From Natribacillus halophilus (GTDB taxonomy: Bacteria; Bacillota; Bacilli; Bacillales; Marinococcaceae), in NCBI RefSeq assembly GCF_900100185.1, contig NZ_FNEN01000003.1:203012-267011 (forward strand): a stretch of DNA of 64,000 nt, read 5' to 3'. How positions within the stretch are numbered: position 1 is the first letter of the stretch; the number at the start of each line of letters is the position of its first letter. Below, in pieces: positions 8,586 through 16,705 of this stretch. The position numbers and the translations under genes are program-made. The notes beneath the pieces are model-generated. The model had not been told where the DNA came from, did no database searches, and was given only the letters and a program-made list of their open reading frames with translations.

Positions 8586-8757
8586 ACGCAGGGATTCAAG
8601 CAGCCAAACGGATTCTTTTGATATGTTCCCGACATTAATGGAAAAAACCTCCCCTCAGCAATCCTTCTGAAAACGCATACTTCTCTTTCTTTAAACCTAT
8701 CCTAAATGCTGCAAATTTTCAAGTCGTTTATGCAAAAATAGGGACGAAAGATTATGA

Positions 8758-8834
8758 TAAAGAAAACTTGGCTTATCACCAAGCCTGGCAAAGGCCTTAG
8801 TTGCACTTATGCATGATAAGAAAGTTATACTTTT
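8758..8834 (+). repeat. Interspersed two-hairpin element, copy B (5' part)
   Basis: TAAAGAAAACTTGGCTTATCACC through GCACTTATGCATGATAAGAAAG and TATACTTTT. The expected 3' end (TTTCTTATCTGCTAAAAAAA) is found only at 8966-8985, about 130 bp further on. The copy therefore seems interrupted by the palindromic segment at 8835-8965. Confidence 0.8.
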
Positions 8835-8836
8835 GT

Positions 8837-8929
8837 ATGAAAACAACCATTATTGGAGCAGCGCAAACCAATCAGTATAACCAACATATGTCACGATTAT
8901 ACTTTTTGCGCTAAATCAGTTGTTTTCAT
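8837..8929. repeat. Nested palindrome inside repeat copy B
   Basis: Three concentric perfect stems: ATGAAAACAAC (8837-8847) with 8919-8929, AGCGCAAA (8860-8867) with 8905-8912, and AGTATAA (8874-8880) with 8897-8903, around a 16-nt loop and with asymmetric bulges. A further small hairpin, TGGCGG/CCGCCA, follows at 8938-8959. No convincing reading frame is present. It could be a small non-autonomous mobile element or a structured RNA; nothing in the sequence decides which. Confidence 0.7.
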
Positions 8930-9031
8930 GATAGATGGTGGCGGTATGCTCAGCCGCCATGATGGTTTCTTATCTGCTAAAAAAACATTTTGCCTATATA
9001 ATATAACCTTTGAACTATTATGTATGACAGC

Positions 9032-9062
9032 GCCCGAAGCAACAATCAACATACCTTCGGGC
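9032..9062 (-). terminator. Possible terminator of ohr
   Basis: Perfect 8-bp stem GCCCGAAG (9032-9039) with CTTCGGGC (9055-9062), 11 nt after the ohr stop codon. The downstream minus-strand sequence is not T-rich, so termination efficiency is doubtful. The remainder of 8986-9031 shows nothing else. Confidence 0.5.
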
Positions 9063-9073
9063 ACTTCCCCGCC

Positions 9074-9496
9074 TTACTTGGCGGTTACATTTAATGATAC
9101 GTCTATATTGCCCCTCGTCGCTTTGGAATACGGGCAAAAATTGTGGGCTTTGTCCAGCAAATCTTCCGCTTTTGCCTGGTCGACGCCTTTCACTTCCACG
9201 TTCAACTGTACTCCCAGTTGAAAACCGTCATCACTTGGATCCTTGAGAAGACTAACGGCCGCCTCCGTTTCAGTCTCAACGTCTTCCTTATCCTTACTGG
9301 CCATCAAATTATATGCGCCATCGAAACATGCAGCGTAACCGGCAGCAAACAGTTGCTCGGGATTGGCGGAATCCGAAGGAATGTCATCGCCGCTCGGCAT
9401 TGCCAAGCCGACATCTATGATCCCATTATCCGATTTTACGTGACCTTCCCTGCCGCCGGATGCTGTTGCTCTTGTTGTAAAAACTTTATCTGCCAT
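9074..9496 (-). CDS. ohr: Organic hydroperoxide resistance protein (Ohr/OsmC family)
   Basis: Thiol peroxidase that reduces organic hydroperoxides in the cytoplasm. About 140 aa, normal for Ohr. Both redox Cys are present in the family contexts YAACFDGA and HNFCPYSKATRG. The frame opens at 9505, but AGAGGAG abuts that ATG directly. The ATG at 9496 (MADKVFTTRA) has correct spacing and matches Ohr N-termini. Monocistronic; no OhrR regulator gene lies adjacent. Whether it is OhrA- or OhrB-like cannot be decided by eye. Confidence 0.92.
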   Translation of the reverse strand: MADKVFTTRATASGGREGHVKSDNGIIDVGLAMPSGDDIPSDSANPEQLFAAGYAACFDGAYNLMASKDKEDVETETEAAVSLLKDPSDDGFQLGVQLNVEVKGVDQAKAEDLLDKAHNFCPYSKATRGNIDVSLNVTAK

Positions 9497-9669
9497 TATA
9501 ATCATCTCCTCTTTGAATTGGTGTGAATGTGTTAGTGTTTCTACTCTATATGTTTACGTTCCCGAAGTTTTTTAAACCTCATTTTCACATGAAGATTATA
9601 AAAACACGTGCGCGGGTATAGTAGGACGGACCCGTCATATACATAGTGACAAAAAGGAGGGACAAGCGA

Positions 9670-10110
9670 TTGAAACGGACAGCTGAACGTGTTTTAGCCA
9701 TTATCGGGATTGTATTGACTTCGCTTGCATTCATCTTCGCCATTTTTATGGTGATTGGACAAACCGGAATCGAGCAACAAGCAGATCTCCTCGAACAGCA
9801 GCTGATGGAGGAGCCAAACATCCAGGCTGGAGAAGCCGAAATGCTTGTTCAGGCTATGATAGATTTCGGTTCGGTGATCGGCTGGTGGGCTTTTATAGTG
9901 CATGCTGTCGGGCTCGTTCTCGGTATAATCGGCCTGGTTAAACTCATCAATCGCCCCAAAACCGCCGGCATCCTGTTTTTGGTATCGGGAGGCGGAATGC
10001 TTCTGTTCACCATGGGGATCGCCCTTATTTATGCTGCACTGTTTATCATTGCCGGAATCATGTGTCTCGTTCGCAAACCGCCGGTCAACCTGGAACCGCA
10101 ACCGGAGTAA
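9670..10110 (+). CDS. DUF4064-like membrane protein
   Basis: TTG start at 9670 is preceded by AAGGAGGG 8 nt upstream; the longer frame from GTG 9646 would include that site in the coding region. The product has 146 residues with an N-terminal membrane segment (about 8-30), a short acidic extracytoplasmic loop, and three further hydrophobic segments. This is the pattern of the DUF4064 family of unknown function. Monocistronic, converging on rodA, with a shared hairpin at 10120-10140. Confidence 0.7.
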   Translation: MKRTAERVLAIIGIVLTSLAFIFAIFMVIGQTGIEQQADLLEQQLMEEPNIQAGEAEMLVQAMIDFGSVIGWWAFIVHAVGLVLGIIGLVKLINRPKTAGILFLVSGGGMLLFTMGIALIYAALFIIAGIMCLVRKPPVNLEPQPE

Positions 10111-10119
10111 AATTCAAAT

Positions 10120-10140
10120 GGAGGGGCTCTCAACCCCTCC
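10120..10140. terminator. Convergent hairpin between DUF4064 gene and rodA
   Basis: GGAGGGG (10120-10126) pairs with CCCCTCC (10134-10140) around a 7-nt loop, lying between the two stop codons. There is little T-tract on either side. Confidence 0.6.
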
Positions 10141-10144
10141 GTAA

Positions 10145-11305
10145 CTATTCTTCCTCGAAGAAATACGATTTCGAATGATAGTAAACACCGAGCACTATTC
10201 CGATGGCCAGAAGTGAGCTTAACAGCGAGCTTCCCCCGTAACTCATAAGCGGCAACGTAAAGCCCGTAACAGGGAGCAGCCCAAGGTTCATGCCGATATT
10301 CTGAAAGACCTGGAATGTAAACAGGGCAATCACACCCGCGCTCATATAAGTCCCAAAACTATGGTGGCAACGGATGGCCGTCATCATAATCTGATAGAAC
10401 AGAATAAAATACAGGGTAATCACGAGCGCAGTTCCAATAAAGCCCGTCTCCATCCCGACAACGGCAAATATTAAATCGGTATGTGCTTCCGGAAAATAAA
10501 CATTGTGTTCAGAACTTCCGGTTAACCCCCCCGAGCCGATCGCCGTCATCGCCTGCGCGACCTGAAAGCCGTCATCCGGGTTCTCAAGCGGCTGTAACCA
10601 GCCGTGAAAACGATTGACCTGATAATCGGCCATATGATCAAACAACAATCGTTGCAAAACCTCCGGAAAACGGAAATAAAGAACGATAAACGCGCCGAAC
10701 AGAAGCGCAGGAATACCATATAAAAAGGCAAGCAGTTTATAGGAGATCCCGGAAATAAGGGTTAAGCCAACGGCAATCGCAATCATCATCATCACCATGC
10801 CCATATCCGGCTGATCATACAATAGTATGATCGGCGGCACGATGATGCCCCCCATTTTTGCCAGCAGCCATATATCCGATCGAAACTCTTTAGGGGTATA
10901 CATATTGTTATGCTGATAAATGACCGCACTCAGGGAAATAATGATGAACACTTTCATAAATTCCGAAGGCTGCAGGTTAATCGGACCCAGGTTAAACCAC
11001 CGTGTCGCCCCTTCGGTTTCCGGTGCTAAACTCTCGGGTGCGATCGCCAGGGCGATTAACATAAACAGCCCAAACCCATACAAAAACCAATGTAAATTCA
11101 AATAATACTCAAAATCAAAATGCATAATCGCAAAGGCAACGGCAAAAGAAATTACATAAAAAGCGATTTGCATAATGACAAAGTTTGTCTCATATTGCTC
11201 CTGCTGCTGGGCCAAATAGACATAAAAGCAGCTAACGACCGCAAAAATGAACAACACAAACATCATATTGATATCGTACTGCTTTTCGTTGTTGTACGGT
11301 TTCAC
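10145..11305 (-). CDS. rodA: SEDS peptidoglycan polymerase, RodA-type
   Basis: Multi-spanning glycosyltransferase that polymerises lipid II in the membrane, normally with a class B PBP in the elongation machinery. It has 386 aa, about ten membrane segments and family motifs: LQPSEFMKV, the extracytoplasmic GSGGLTGSSEHNVYFPEAHTD region, and the C-terminal LPLMSYGGSSLL. The GTG start at 11305 has AGGAGAT upstream. Length and N-terminus favour RodA over FtsW or SpoVE, but the paralogues are close. It is alone, not in an operon with a PBP. Confidence 0.85.
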   Translation of the reverse strand: MKPYNNEKQYDINMMFVLFIFAVVSCFYVYLAQQQEQYETNFVIMQIAFYVISFAVAFAIMHFDFEYYLNLHWFLYGFGLFMLIALAIAPESLAPETEGATRWFNLGPINLQPSEFMKVFIIISLSAVIYQHNNMYTPKEFRSDIWLLAKMGGIIVPPIILLYDQPDMGMVMMMIAIAVGLTLISGISYKLLAFLYGIPALLFGAFIVLYFRFPEVLQRLLFDHMADYQVNRFHGWLQPLENPDDGFQVAQAMTAIGSGGLTGSSEHNVYFPEAHTDLIFAVVGMETGFIGTALVITLYFILFYQIMMTAIRCHHSFGTYMSAGVIALFTFQVFQNIGMNLGLLPVTGFTLPLMSYGGSSLLSSLLAIGIVLGVYYHSKSYFFEEE

Positions 11306-11472
11306 ATCTTCATCTCCTGCATTTTTCTCGTGTACCCATCATACACGATTTTTTTATCTTCGTATATGAACAAAGTTTAAAAAAAAACAGACACACGATG
11401 GCAGCTGGTTTGTCAAATATTGTGTTAAAATAGACACACCGAACTCTTTTCGATTCAGAAAGGAAACATTCC

Positions 11473-11790
11473 ATGCAAACAAGGGACCGTATCATTTATA
11501 TTCTTATTACTGGCCTCGCGCTGGGAACCCTCGTCTTTGGCGTTGAAGGGACAGAAACCATGCCCTTTCTCGTTCTGGCAGTATCTTTATTCGCCCTTTC
11601 ACTCATTGGTTACTTTTTGTTTTATTCGCTTTTGAACACGGGCTGGTTTTATAATATCTGGCTACTGAATGGTGTTACCCTCGGGCTCGCTTTCTATTTT
11701 GAGGACGTCTACATTGTGCTCATTCCGTTAACCGTGATTTGGCTCGCCCTTCTCGCTTCGGACTCCTTCATTCGTCAACAGAACTTTTAA
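11473..11790 (+). CDS. Small membrane protein, unknown, 105 aa
   Basis: ATG at 11473 with AGAAAGGA 9 nt upstream. Four predicted membrane segments (about 10-24, 30-52, 58-75, 78-97) cover most of the protein; the tail SDSFIRQQNF is polar. Its stop overlaps the end of the converging cheW by 4 nt. No family recognised with certainty. It is divergent from rodA. Confidence 0.6.
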   Translation: MQTRDRIIYILITGLALGTLVFGVEGTETMPFLVLAVSLFALSLIGYFLFYSLLNTGWFYNIWLLNGVTLGLAFYFEDVYIVLIPLTVIWLALLASDSFIRQQNF

Positions 11791-12218
11791 AGGACCTTAT
11801 CGATATCCAGCAACGTGACAAGCCGGTGATTGATTTTCGCAATCCCGTGAAAATAGTAGAAATTCTCGTCGTCATTCACTTCAGGCAGGGCTTCGATATC
11901 CGACGCAGGAACATCCAATAGATCATCTGCGCTGTCGACGAGCAAACCGACGTTACCCTCTTCACCGGCCACTATCAGAATACGCGTCTGTCGATCAAAA
12001 GAAATCGCTTCGTAACCAAAACGACGGCTAAGATCAATGATCGGCGTAATCTTACCCCGTAAATTCAGCACACCTGTGACATCGGGACGCACCCCGGGAA
12101 GCCGGGTAATGGTTTGCACGCGCTCAATCGACTGCATGCGCATGACATCCACCCCGTATTCTTCTCCATGCACCTGAAAAACGATGATTTTCCTTGACTC
12201 GGTATTCGTAACCGTCAT
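11787..12218 (-). CDS. cheW: Chemotaxis coupling protein CheW
   Basis: Cytoplasmic adaptor joining methyl-accepting receptors to the CheA kinase. 143 aa, a single CheW SH3-like domain. The diagnostic stretch VLNLRGKITPIIDLSRRFG is near residue 50 and the family end LVTLLDIDKVL is present. It follows cheA by 18 nt and is clearly cotranscribed. No cheY, cheB, cheR, cheD or flagellar gene is adjacent. Confidence 0.93.
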   Translation of the reverse strand: MTVTNTESRKIIVFQVHGEEYGVDVMRMQSIERVQTITRLPGVRPDVTGVLNLRGKITPIIDLSRRFGYEAISFDRQTRILIVAGEEGNVGLLVDSADDLLDVPASDIEALPEVNDDENFYYFHGIAKINHRLVTLLDIDKVL

Positions 12219-12236
12219 CTTCCTCCCCCCTCTTTA

Positions 12237-14180
12237 TTATTGAACGAGTTCGTTCGTATCGATGATTAAAGCGACTTCGCCGCCACCGAGAATCGTCGCT
12301 CCCGAGATCGCGAAAAGCCCCTGCAAATAAGAGCCGAGCGACTTTAAGACAACCTCCTTCTGACCGAGCAAGCGATCGACGACAAGGGCGCCGTAACGAT
12401 CACCATTACGGACGATCACGATGGAATAATATACTTCAGACACGCCCTCATCCGTACTCGGAACGTTAAAGATATCCGGTAAAAATATAAGCGGAATCGT
12501 GCTCCCCCTGAAATCAAACACTTCCCGATCATCCATACTGTAAGTATCCGATCGCGCTATGACGGCCGTTTCCATAATCGCCGAAATCGGAATGCCATAT
12601 GTTTCAGATTGAAGCTGAACGAGCAGGATATCCATAATCGAGAGCGTCAACGGCAGTTGTATGGAAAACACCGAGCCCTTTCCGGTGTCGGAATCCACCG
12701 AAACGACACCACCCAGGGATTCAAAGGTTTCCCGGACGACATCGAGACCGACGCCCCTTCCCGACACATCCGTGATTTCATCAGCCGTGCTGAACCCTGA
12801 GGAGAACAACAGGTGATATATCTGCCTCTCAGACATTCGTTCCAGTTCTTCTTCATTGACGAGCCCTCGCTCCAGCGCCTTGGTGATGATTTTATCCTTA
12901 TTGAGACCCGCGCCATCATCCGCCACTTCAACGTAGACATGGTTGCCTCTATGATAAGCTCGTAACCGGATGGTCCCTTCTTCATGTTTACCGGCGGCGA
13001 TGCGCTCGTCAGGTAATTCAATGCCATGATCGATGGAATTCCTCAGTAAATGCACGAGCGGGTCGCCGATTTCATCAATGATGGTACGATCCAGTTCCGT
13101 GTCGGCCCCTTCGATCTCTATCGTCACTTTTTTCCCGAGGTCCTGGGACACTTTCCGAACCATACGCGGAAAACGATCGAAAACATTCGCTACCGGCATC
13201 ATGCGCATATTCAAGATAATCGCTTGCAAATCCGAGGAGATTCGGTTCATCCGCTCGACGGTTTCCGTTAATGCGGGGTTTTTCAGCTCCAGCGCCGTCA
13301 TTTCCAGCCGTCCGCGCTCGAGCATCCATTCTTCAAACACGTTCATGAGCACATCGAGACGCTCGACATTTACCCTTATCGTCTTCTGTCCTTTTTTGGG
13401 AATGAGTTTAGTCGCGTCACTCGCTTGCTCCTGGGCAGGGTTCTCCTTTTCATCATCCTCTAAAGACTGGATATGAACAGTGGCAACTTCCGAGACGTTC
13501 AGGAGGATTTGTTCCAATTCCGAGGACCCTTTTTCCGATATAAAAGAAACCGTAAACGACAACGCAAAATTTTCATTTTCCAGTTCTTCAACCGGTGGCG
13601 CGGACTTTACAATATCGCCGTGCTCTTCCAATGCGTTGAATACCATATGTACACGGGCCGCTTTAAGAAGGATGGTTTCCTCGAACGTTATCGTCAGTTC
13701 ATAGGGGGTAAATCCTTGCTCGATCGATTGCTGCAACACCGTTTGCTCGAATTCATCATAGTTTGAAAAAGAAAAGTGTTCTTCCGTTGTAGGCATTGTT
13801 TCGAGTTGTGCCAATGTTTCAAGTTGTGATAGATGCTCTCCGATGTGTGCGCCCCCATTTCCCCCTTCAGCGATGTCATGGATCATTCCTTCGATGACAT
13901 CTACGGCGGAAAAAACGGGATCGAGAATGTCAGAGGTAACCTTTGTCGCTTCACTGCGAAAAACATCCAGCACATTTTCGATCGCGTGCGTGAGCTTGGC
14001 CATCTCATCGTATTCCATCGCGGCAGCCATCCCTTTTAAAGTATGGGCGGAACGAAAGATTTCCTCGATCAGGACAGTAGCCGTCGGATCTTTTTCCAAC
14101 TGTAATAAATATTCGTTCATGTGCTGAACGTGTTCTTGCCCTTCCTCGATAAACATTTGCAAATATTTCGCTTCGGTCAT
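12237..14180 (-). CDS. cheA: Chemotaxis histidine kinase CheA
   Basis: Autophosphorylating kinase that passes phosphate to CheY. 647 aa with domains in order: HPt with phospho-acceptor His46 (RSAHTLKGMAAAMEY), a P2-like region, a Glu-rich linker, a dimerisation helix pair, a HATPase domain with N-box HLLRNSIDHGIE, DDGAG and GRGVGLDVV, and a C-terminal CheW-like regulatory domain. All ATP-binding motifs are intact. ATG at 14180 has GAAGTGA upstream. In B. subtilis cheA lies in the large fla/che operon; here the cheA-cheW pair stands alone between rodA and sodC. Confidence 0.95.
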   Translation of the reverse strand: MTEAKYLQMFIEEGQEHVQHMNEYLLQLEKDPTATVLIEEIFRSAHTLKGMAAAMEYDEMAKLTHAIENVLDVFRSEATKVTSDILDPVFSAVDVIEGMIHDIAEGGNGGAHIGEHLSQLETLAQLETMPTTEEHFSFSNYDEFEQTVLQQSIEQGFTPYELTITFEETILLKAARVHMVFNALEEHGDIVKSAPPVEELENENFALSFTVSFISEKGSSELEQILLNVSEVATVHIQSLEDDEKENPAQEQASDATKLIPKKGQKTIRVNVERLDVLMNVFEEWMLERGRLEMTALELKNPALTETVERMNRISSDLQAIILNMRMMPVANVFDRFPRMVRKVSQDLGKKVTIEIEGADTELDRTIIDEIGDPLVHLLRNSIDHGIELPDERIAAGKHEEGTIRLRAYHRGNHVYVEVADDGAGLNKDKIITKALERGLVNEEELERMSERQIYHLLFSSGFSTADEITDVSGRGVGLDVVRETFESLGGVVSVDSDTGKGSVFSIQLPLTLSIMDILLVQLQSETYGIPISAIMETAVIARSDTYSMDDREVFDFRGSTIPLIFLPDIFNVPSTDEGVSEVYYSIVIVRNGDRYGALVVDRLLGQKEVVLKSLGSYLQGLFAISGATILGGGEVALIIDTNELVQ

Positions 14181-14267
14181 TGATTATCACTTCATTTCAA
14201 ATGGAATCGCTGCTCCTATCATATCATATATTTTGTTCAATTGAGTATTTTTTCCTATTTTCCTTAA

Positions 14268-14323
14268 TAAAGAAAACTTGGCTTATCGCCAGCCTTTAAG
14301 GCGATAAGCCTTAGTTGCACTTA
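14268..14323 (+). repeat. Interspersed element, copy C (first hairpin only)
   Basis: Contains TAAAGAAAACTTGGCTTATC, then GCC, a short loop, GGCGATAAGCC and TTAGTTGCACTTA, where it stops. The 11-bp arms GGCTTATCGCC and GGCGATAAGCC are perfect, so the first hairpin is intact. The second hairpin and A-run are absent. The last three bases are the stop codon of the minus-strand sodC gene. Confidence 0.85.
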
Positions 14324-14953
14324 AGGCGCTTCAATTACACCGCAAGCAAGGCGATCACCCGCGTCCCCGGTATCAAGGGTATCTTCGTCCGAGCCGGGCT
14401 CGTCTTGATCCTCTGATTGATAGCGATCCGGAATATGGGCAAAATTATCCGGGTCTTCATGCACAATCATCGCGGTTTCTTCTTCGATAAGTTCATCAGG
14501 TGAAAATCGATCGACTTCTACCGACATCATCGCCGTTTCATCCTCGTTGACATGAAGCGGGGGCAAATCGCCGGCATGTTCGGGATGAGCATTATCCTCC
14601 GGGGCATAATGGCCTTCAGCCGTATCAAATGGACCTTCATCGGCATCAGGTTCACAGAGACCTTCTTCATGAATATGGAAACCATGATAGCCCGGATCCA
14701 AATTCTCGACTTCTGCCGTTAAAAGCGTGTTCCCATCCCCGCTTTCAAAGAATTCGACCGTCCCGACAGGCTCCTCATTCTCATCCTGAAGGTCGACGGT
14801 GGCTCCCGGTTCGCCCTCTTCTTCTGCCGCCTCGCCGTTTTCATCGTTTTCAGAAGTCTCTTCCGCCTCTTCGGAGTCATTCGCTCCCTCCGGCGAGCAT
14901 GCTAGCATCAACGAGATACTCCCGGCCAGCATGGCATAAAAAACTTTTTTCAT
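14321..14953 (-). CDS. sodC: Cu/Zn superoxide dismutase-like lipoprotein
   Basis: Likely converts superoxide to peroxide outside the membrane. The signal peptide ends in the lipobox LMLAC with Cys19. An acidic, low-complexity linker (about 20-50) precedes the SodC domain. All metal ligands align: His93 and His95 (GFHIHEEG), His115 (GHY), His123, His126, Asp129 (HAGDL) and His165 (IVHE). The disulphide Cys100/Cys204 and active-site Arg201 (GDAGDRLACGV) are also present. Some Bacillus homologues (YojM) are described as lacking Cu ligands; this one keeps them. The stop codon lies at the edge of repeat copy C. Confidence 0.88.
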   Translation of the reverse strand: MKKVFYAMLAGSISLMLACSPEGANDSEEAEETSENDENGEAAEEEGEPGATVDLQDENEEPVGTVEFFESGDGNTLLTAEVENLDPGYHGFHIHEEGLCEPDADEGPFDTAEGHYAPEDNAHPEHAGDLPPLHVNEDETAMMSVEVDRFSPDELIEEETAMIVHEDPDNFAHIPDRYQSEDQDEPGSDEDTLDTGDAGDRLACGVIEAP

Positions 14954-15095
14954 TTAAAACACACCTCCATTTCTTTATTTCTGTAGGCTATTGCCCAGGC
15001 AGGAGGTGTGTTAAACGATCTTTTTCGATATTAAAGAAAATCCATTCGCAAGTCTTAAGACGATTATGCTGTAAATGAGAAGACGGTTTATACCT

Positions 15096-15491
15096 TTAAT
15101 AATCCAGTATGATCCCGTAACCGATGAGAATGACGACAAATAGGGCAATAGCCCATTGCAGCCAGTAATACGTAAAGACACTGCCCACTAGTTCATCGCG
15201 ATTTTTCCTGCCGAGAATCACTTCCATTAAGTATATCAGCCAGATGGCGATAATTCCCTTTGCCGTGTCATTCCAGGGGAAAATGTCGCTGCCAGCAGCC
15301 AGATAGATCAGGTTAAATATCCCCGTCAGGATCATGACAACGTAAAAAAACCTGGCGATCTGATGAGTGATAAAGGATCCTTTGCGTTTCCCGGCAGCCA
15401 GCAATATGCACGCTATAATAAAGACAATGACGAGCAATACCCAGCCGACCCGGTGGATATTAAATAAAATGTCATTTAATGTTTCGATCAA
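15096..15491 (-). CDS. yisL: YisL/UPF0344 family membrane protein
   Basis: 131 aa with four membrane segments. The pattern of an N-terminal helix, then a KRKGSFITHQIARFFYVVMILTG motif, resembles B. subtilis YisL (DUF1516), of unknown function. TTG start at 15491 has a moderate purine-rich site upstream. Monocistronic between sodC and the divergent DUF1906 gene. The spacer 14954-15095 shows only upstream signals of sodC. Confidence 0.65.
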   Translation of the reverse strand: MIETLNDILFNIHRVGWVLLVIVFIIACILLAAGKRKGSFITHQIARFFYVVMILTGIFNLIYLAAGSDIFPWNDTAKGIIAIWLIYLMEVILGRKNRDELVGSVFTYYWLQWAIALFVVILIGYGIILDY

Positions 15492-15617
15492 CCTATATTC
15501 CCCCTCCTACCTATAGTATGGACGATAGCTTCTTTCGGCAAACCCCAGACCTCCACCCGCCCACACAGGCTATCCCCTCTCGGCATAGAATGATCAGATG
15601 CCAGGGGGGGTGGAGCA

Positions 15618-16670
15618 ATGTATGCACAAAAAGGCAAACTGTTTCTTCTGAGCATTGCAACGTTTGCCGTTTTAGTTGTTCTCACGCTATCCGTCTATGC
15701 GATCACCAATAATGAAGCAGACGGTATTGATAACAATATCAACAATAACATTGACGGGGAAAATGTCGATATTGACAATTCGATTGAAAACAATATCAGT
15801 GGCGATGAAAAAAGTGACATTGATAACGAGGTGAACAACAATATCGACGTCAGTGTTGATGTCAATATATCCAATGACATTTCGAACAATGAGGATGGAA
15901 ACGGAAACGGAGAAGAGAATGGGAACGGCGAGAACGGTGAAGACGAGAACGGCAATGGGAACGGGAACGGCAATGACGACGATAACGGAGAAAACGGGAA
16001 CGGCAATGATAACGGGGAGACACCTGACACCGTTTGGGGGGTTGATTCGGCGAGTGTGACTGATGAGGCGATGCTCGAATGTGTCACAGACAATTACGGC
16101 GACCCTGAAGTGTGGGGCCGTTACCTCGGCGATAACGAAGGAGTCTCCTACGGTATTACCGATGAAGAAATGGACTTGTTGCAGGAGAATGATATTCAAA
16201 CCCTCGTCATTTGGAACCATACGACCGACGTCACCGGCTATGACCACGGAGAAAGCGAAGCCAATGAAGCGATAGAAATGGCTCAAGAGATGGGGATTCC
16301 CGAAGATGTCGCACTTTTCATCAACGTAGAACCCATCTATCCCGTTGACAGCGCGTTTATACTAGGGTGGCATGACGCGCTGATGGACTCCGAATACGAA
16401 TCCGGCATCTACGGCATATTTGATCCCGACGAAGAAGTTTATAACGCTTTTGAAGCTGCTGCTGACGAAAACGATGATTTACTCGATGAAATGTACGTAT
16501 GGACGTCATCACCGAACGTCGGCATCACCAGCGAAGAAGACGCACCGGCTTATGACCCCGATTATCCGGAAGGTTCCCTGCTTGCCGGTTGGCAGTACGG
16601 ACTGGATGATGAGATCTGTAACATCGACACAAACGTATTTGACGGAAACGTTTTGGATGCGGTTTGGTAA
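15618..16670 (+). CDS. Cell-surface DUF1906 (Rv2525c-like, glycoside-hydrolase-like) protein with Asn/Asp-rich stalk
   Basis: 350 aa. A membrane anchor or uncleaved signal lies at residues 7-29. A strange low-complexity stalk follows: residues 31-92 are Asn/Asp with Ile or Val at short spacing (DNNINNNIDGENVDIDN), then 93-135 are Gly/Asn/Glu repeats (GNGNGN). The globular domain from about 139 has features of the DUF1906 TIM-barrel family: WGVDSASVTDEAM, WGRYLGD, VALFINVEPIYPVDSAFILGW, and the ending LLAGWQYG. Enzymatic activity is unproven for the family; a cell-wall role is inferred. ATG 15618 has GGTGGAG upstream. Monocistronic. Confidence 0.75.
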   Translation: MYAQKGKLFLLSIATFAVLVVLTLSVYAITNNEADGIDNNINNNIDGENVDIDNSIENNISGDEKSDIDNEVNNNIDVSVDVNISNDISNNEDGNGNGEENGNGENGEDENGNGNGNGNDDDNGENGNGNDNGETPDTVWGVDSASVTDEAMLECVTDNYGDPEVWGRYLGDNEGVSYGITDEEMDLLQENDIQTLVIWNHTTDVTGYDHGESEANEAIEMAQEMGIPEDVALFINVEPIYPVDSAFILGWHDALMDSEYESGIYGIFDPDEEVYNAFEAAADENDDLLDEMYVWTSSPNVGITSEEDAPAYDPDYPEGSLLAGWQYGLDDEICNIDTNVFDGNVLDAVW

Positions 16671-16705
16671 CCGGGCAGATGATTTTCTACTCGGTTTTTT
16701 TAATA

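Noticed and set aside
8837-8929. Possible integron attC site
   Set aside because: Nested imperfect stems with asymmetric bulges resemble attC, but the ends (AAACAAC / GTTGTTT) do not fit the R'' and R' core consensus and there is no cassette gene or integrase.
8853-9221. 122-codon + frame upstream of and overlapping ohr
   Set aside because: Begins inside the palindromic element, crosses a terminator-like hairpin and runs antisense into ohr; no ribosome site.
15687-16286. 199-codon minus frame opposite the DUF1906 gene
   Set aside because: Its Ile/Val-rich product is simply the complement of Asn/Asp-rich codons; no start signal.
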